From assembly GCF_050410795.1 (NCBI RefSeq), contig NZ_CP191258.1, positions 3,038,001 through 3,102,000 on the forward strand: DNA of 64,000 nucleotides, in the 5' to 3' direction. The position numbers and the translations under genes were made by a program. The stretch is from Fontivita pretiosa. Lineage in GTDB: Bacteria > Planctomycetota > Phycisphaerae > Tepidisphaerales > Tepidisphaeraceae. This document shows positions 61,112 through 64,000 of this stretch, piece after piece (positions within the stretch are counted from its first letter, which is position 1; each line of letters starts with the position of its first letter). Below the pieces are notes generated by a model. That model had not been told where the DNA came from, searched no databases, and saw only the letters and a program-made list of their open reading frames with translations.

Positions 61112-62830
61112 GCCAGGCGATAGTATACCAGACGTGGCGGGTCGATTCTTCCTGGCTTTCCGCTGGCAGCTTGTGGACCTGCTGTGGGGCCTGGCGGCGC
61201 TGGGGGCGTTGCTGCTGCTGGCCCGGTGTGTGCCGCGGCGATGGGCGGGGGTTGTCACGCGGCCAGGGCAACGGCTCTGGCGGCGATGGGCCTTTGGCCT
61301 CACACGCCCGCCGCTGCCGTGGCTCGTGCCGCTGGTCGGCGCGGTTGCGATCGTCAGCTTTCTGCTGGCCGGGCTGATTGCCGGAACGCCGATCGCACGC
61401 GTTCACGACGAGTTCAGCTACCTGCTGGCGGCCGACACCTTCGCACGCGGACGCCTGAGCAATCCGCCGCATCCGATGTGGCGGCACTTCGAGACGATTC
61501 ACGAGATCTTTCAGCCAACGTATGCCTCCAAGTTCCAACCGGGACAGGGTCTGGCTCTGGCGCTGGGCCAGGTGCTGTTCGGCTCGCCGTGGGCGGGGGC
61601 GCTGATCAGCACGGCGGCGGCGGTGGCGGCATTGGCCTGGGCGCTGCTTGGGTGGCTGCGGCCACGCTGGGCACTGCTGGGCGCGCTGCTGGCCTGCGTA
61701 CATCCGCAGTTTGTGCTCTGGTCGCACATGTACTGGGGCGGGGGCGTGGGAATGCTCGGCGGAGCGCTGATCGCCGGCGCCATTCCGCGAATTCTCCGCC
61801 AGGAGCATCCCGGCAGAAATGCGGGCATTCTGGCGCTGGGCGGAGCGATCGTCGCCGGCACCCGGCCCTACGAGGCGATCGTCTGGGCGATCCTGTCGGC
61901 GGCGACACTGCTCGGCTGGATCGTCGTGACCATGCTGCGCGCCAGCCTCGCAACCGCGCGGCAACTGGCCGGACGAGTGGTGCTGAGCGCCTTGCCTGTG
62001 CTGCTGGGATTCGTCGGTTTTCAGGCGTACTACAACTGGCGCGTCACCGGCGATGCGACGCTTGCTCCGTACCTGCTGCACACGCGCGCCTACATGGCGG
62101 TGCCGCTGATGTTCTGGCAGCCGATGCCTCCGCCAAGGCAGTATGGCAACGAGCAGCTCCGCCAGCAGCACGAAGTGATGGAGAAGCGTTACTACCTTCA
62201 CCAGAAGACGCTGCGCGGATGGGCGGCGGAGAGCCTGGTCAAGGCGTTCGACTTCGCCCGCCAGCAGGTGCTGTGCGACCTGCCGATCCTGGCCGGCGTG
62301 CTGGCCTTGCCGCTGGCGCTGGGCGGAAGAGCGGACTGGCGATTGTGGCTGGCGATTGTCTATGCGGTCGGCTTCGTGGCGGCTTATGCGGCGATTCCCT
62401 GGTTCGTGCATCACTACACTGCGCCGGCGATGCCGGTGCTGTTTGTGCTGGCGATGCGGGGGCTTCGGCGGCTGCGCGCGGGAGCAGGGGCGCTGCTGCC
62501 GCGACGAAACGCGGCGCTGCTGCTTTGGCTGGCCGTCGCATCCTGTATCCCGATGCTGATCGCGACCTGCATCAGCCGGCGGCGGACGAACCACAGCGGC
62601 TGGTGGTATCAGCGCCACCTGATCCAGCAGCAGTTGCTCAACGAGCCTGGGCAGCATCTGGTGCTGGTCTGCTACGATGCGCAGCACGACGCGCGCCAGG
62701 AGTGGGTGTATAACGGCGCCGAGATCGACCGCCAGAAGCTCATCTGGGCCCGATCCCTCGGCGTCGAGCAGGATCAGCGCCTGCTGGAGTACTACCCCGA
62801 GCGGCAGGTGTGGCGGATCAGCCCCGACGA
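61110..62830 (+). CDS. Multi-pass membrane glycosyltransferase-like protein, end altered by repeat
   Basis: The open frame runs 61110-63008 (632 residues). About ten transmembrane segments; the first loop has RVHDEFSYLLAADTFARGRL, the acidic loop motif of GT39/GT83-type enzymes that use polyprenyl-phosphate sugars. After VWRISPDE the frame enters the palindromic repeat (KDSRPLKIRGRESFS) and reads on into the convergent gene. I take about 62830 as the natural end, the original stop having been removed by the repeat. Confidence 0.65.
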
Positions 62831-62876
62831 AAAAGACTCCCGACCCCTTAAAATAAGGGGTCGGGAGTCTTTTTCG
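62828..62876. repeat. Dispersed palindromic repeat, 23-bp arms
   Basis: CGAAAAAGACTCCCGACCCC... arm at 62828-62850, AAA spacer, perfect complement at 62854-62876. It lies between convergent genes; it may double as their terminator. Confidence 0.85.
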
Positions 62877-62889
62877 GCTTCGAATGCAA

Positions 62890-63858
62890 CTACAGCAGCG
62901 ATCGATCGTCCGGCAGCGGCTCCACCAGGCCGTCCAGAGGAATCCGAATCAACTGCCACATCACCCAGCACTCGATCCCGAACGGCACAAAACCGATCAG
63001 CCCGATGATCGGCATCTCAAAGTAGCGATATTGTTCCAACTGGCCAAGAAACGGCAGGTGATACACCCACTTGCTCAACGCCCAGTAGTTCCAGAACTCC
63101 CAAAGCAACCCGCACAACAGCCCGCCCGAGAAGCACGCGAGCGTCCGACCGTACCAACCCTGCTGCCAGTCGCGCCACATGCTTGGCCGGCCCAGCAGGT
63201 AGTTGATCGGATCCAGCAGAAAAACCAGGCTCGTCCACAGCGTCAGGTTCGTCACCGGGTCGTGATGCACGATCGGCCAGATCAGCATCAGCAACCCGGC
63301 CACCAATGAAGTGCCCAGCACCAGCGCGGGCATCCGAGGCCAGGGCCTGAATCTCGCCCAGTCGAACAGCCCCAGGTTCATCAGCATCTGCCCGCTGAGC
63401 AGCATTCCGGGAACGATCGTGCCAAAGGCAACGAAATAGCCGATGAGCCGGCCCCAGGGATTCGGCGGCATGCCGACGTAGCTCCAGGCGCCAATGCCAT
63501 AGAAGTTGATCGTGTCAAACACGCACCAGATGGGGATCGACGCCAAAAACAGCATCGCGAAGTGGTGAGGTCGCTTGCGGATCGGGCTGCCGCCACGTTG
63601 AAGCGACAGCACACCGTCCAGAAGGATGATGTACCCGAACCACGCGATGGGAGTGATGTTGAACGAGGCGAACCGCCCCAGCCACTCCAGCAGCGTCCTG
63701 GGCGGGGGCAGCGCCAGCACATCGGCGTCGGTCTTGATGGGCGCGCGGCCGGTGCGGGCAACATCCACAAACAGCAACGCCTCGATCGCGATGATGATCG
63801 CCAGCCCGATCCACAGCGTGATCGGCACGCGCTTCAGTGCCGCCGGTCTCCAGCTCAT
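62890..63858 (-). CDS. Multi-pass membrane protein of unknown function
   Basis: 322 residues from ATG 63858 (frame open to 63918). About eight hydrophobic segments (PITLWIGLAIIIAIEALLFV; ALVLGTSLVAGLLMLIWPIV; ACFSGGLLCGLLWEFWNYWA). Conserved-looking FNITPIAWFGYIILLDG and WEFWNYWALSKWVYHLP resemble uncharacterised bacterial membrane proteins. Not assigned. Confidence 0.65.
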   Translation of the reverse strand: MSWRPAALKRVPITLWIGLAIIIAIEALLFVDVARTGRAPIKTDADVLALPPPRTLLEWLGRFASFNITPIAWFGYIILLDGVLSLQRGGSPIRKRPHHFAMLFLASIPIWCVFDTINFYGIGAWSYVGMPPNPWGRLIGYFVAFGTIVPGMLLSGQMLMNLGLFDWARFRPWPRMPALVLGTSLVAGLLMLIWPIVHHDPVTNLTLWTSLVFLLDPINYLLGRPSMWRDWQQGWYGRTLACFSGGLLCGLLWEFWNYWALSKWVYHLPFLGQLEQYRYFEMPIIGLIGFVPFGIECWVMWQLIRIPLDGLVEPLPDDRSLL

Positions 63859-64000
63859 GCCCCGTCCGCCTGGCGCCGGCTGCAAGCCCGTGCTGTTTGT
63901 ACATTCGCTGCTGCCCATCAGGAGTTTGTAGCGCCATCGCCGGATTCCAGAGCAGCCTTGGCACTTTCCGGTTCCGGCGTCTGGTCGGTCAGATGCAGGG

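Noticed and set aside
61118..61130. TATACC near the RidA/glycosyltransferase starts
   Set aside because: No second arm; chance match outside the prophage.

Overview
The window comes from a GC-rich bacterium, most likely a planctomycete of the Phycisphaerae type. The evidence is a secreted RHS/YD-repeat protein with the planctomycete LEPR-XLL N-terminus (IEALESRTLLAG), a C-terminal zinc ribbon of the CGYDLRAS..CPECG kind, dockerin-like repeats, and a LuxR-type regulator of a sort common in that group. No rRNA is present. One tRNA, Arg(ACG), lies at 38195-38268 on the minus strand.

Layout. 1-2071 (minus) is the 5' part of a large RHS gene with one frameshift. An IS5-family element (931 bp) follows at 2399-3329. 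About 3.4-38.2 kb is an integrated podovirus-like prophage. Its order is terminase small subunit candidate, sigma-70-like factor, terminase large subunit, portal, a reverse-strand two-gene cassette, zinc ribbon, scaffold, major capsid, decoration, adaptor, tail beta-propeller and fibre proteins, two internal virion proteins, a single 3935-residue polyvalent protein, holin, lipoprotein, small regulators, and a tyrosine integrase abutting the tRNA. I see no replication genes, no CI-like repressor, no endolysin gene and no left attachment repeat.

38.3-40.1 kb holds two host genes (a baeRF-family protein and a hypothetical). 40.3-49.6 kb is an RHS graveyard. It contains four orphan RHS tips, each with part of the conserved core, small membrane proteins next to two of them, and three insertion sequences. 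One IS701-family and one IS5-family element sit side by side in the same CTAG target. The second IS5 copy is inverted relative to the first, so the 39-kb segment between them could invert.

49.6-64 kb is host core and metabolic DNA: glycosyltransferase, LuxR-type regulator, RsgA GTPase, GH3 beta-glucosidase with a LacI-type operator, MBL-fold hydrolase, transketolase, GlmS, a RidA-like protein, a membrane glycosyltransferase and a further membrane protein. A perfect palindromic repeat built on AAGGGGTCGGGAGTCTTT recurs here and in the RHS region.

The most unusual features are these: (i) the giant phage polyvalent protein, which joins ParB/DdrB-like, ADP-ribosyltransferase-like, strawberry-notch helicase, zincin and LPD38-like regions and carries an out-of-frame mini-gene with a perfect Shine-Dalgarno; (ii) a CTATACC-NN-GGTATAG palindrome repeated six times in the prophage and nowhere else convincingly; (iii) a second leader motif (GGGCTGTRGMRAG) before virion genes; and (iv) a boxA-like motif at the 5' edge of three of the four orphan RHS tips.
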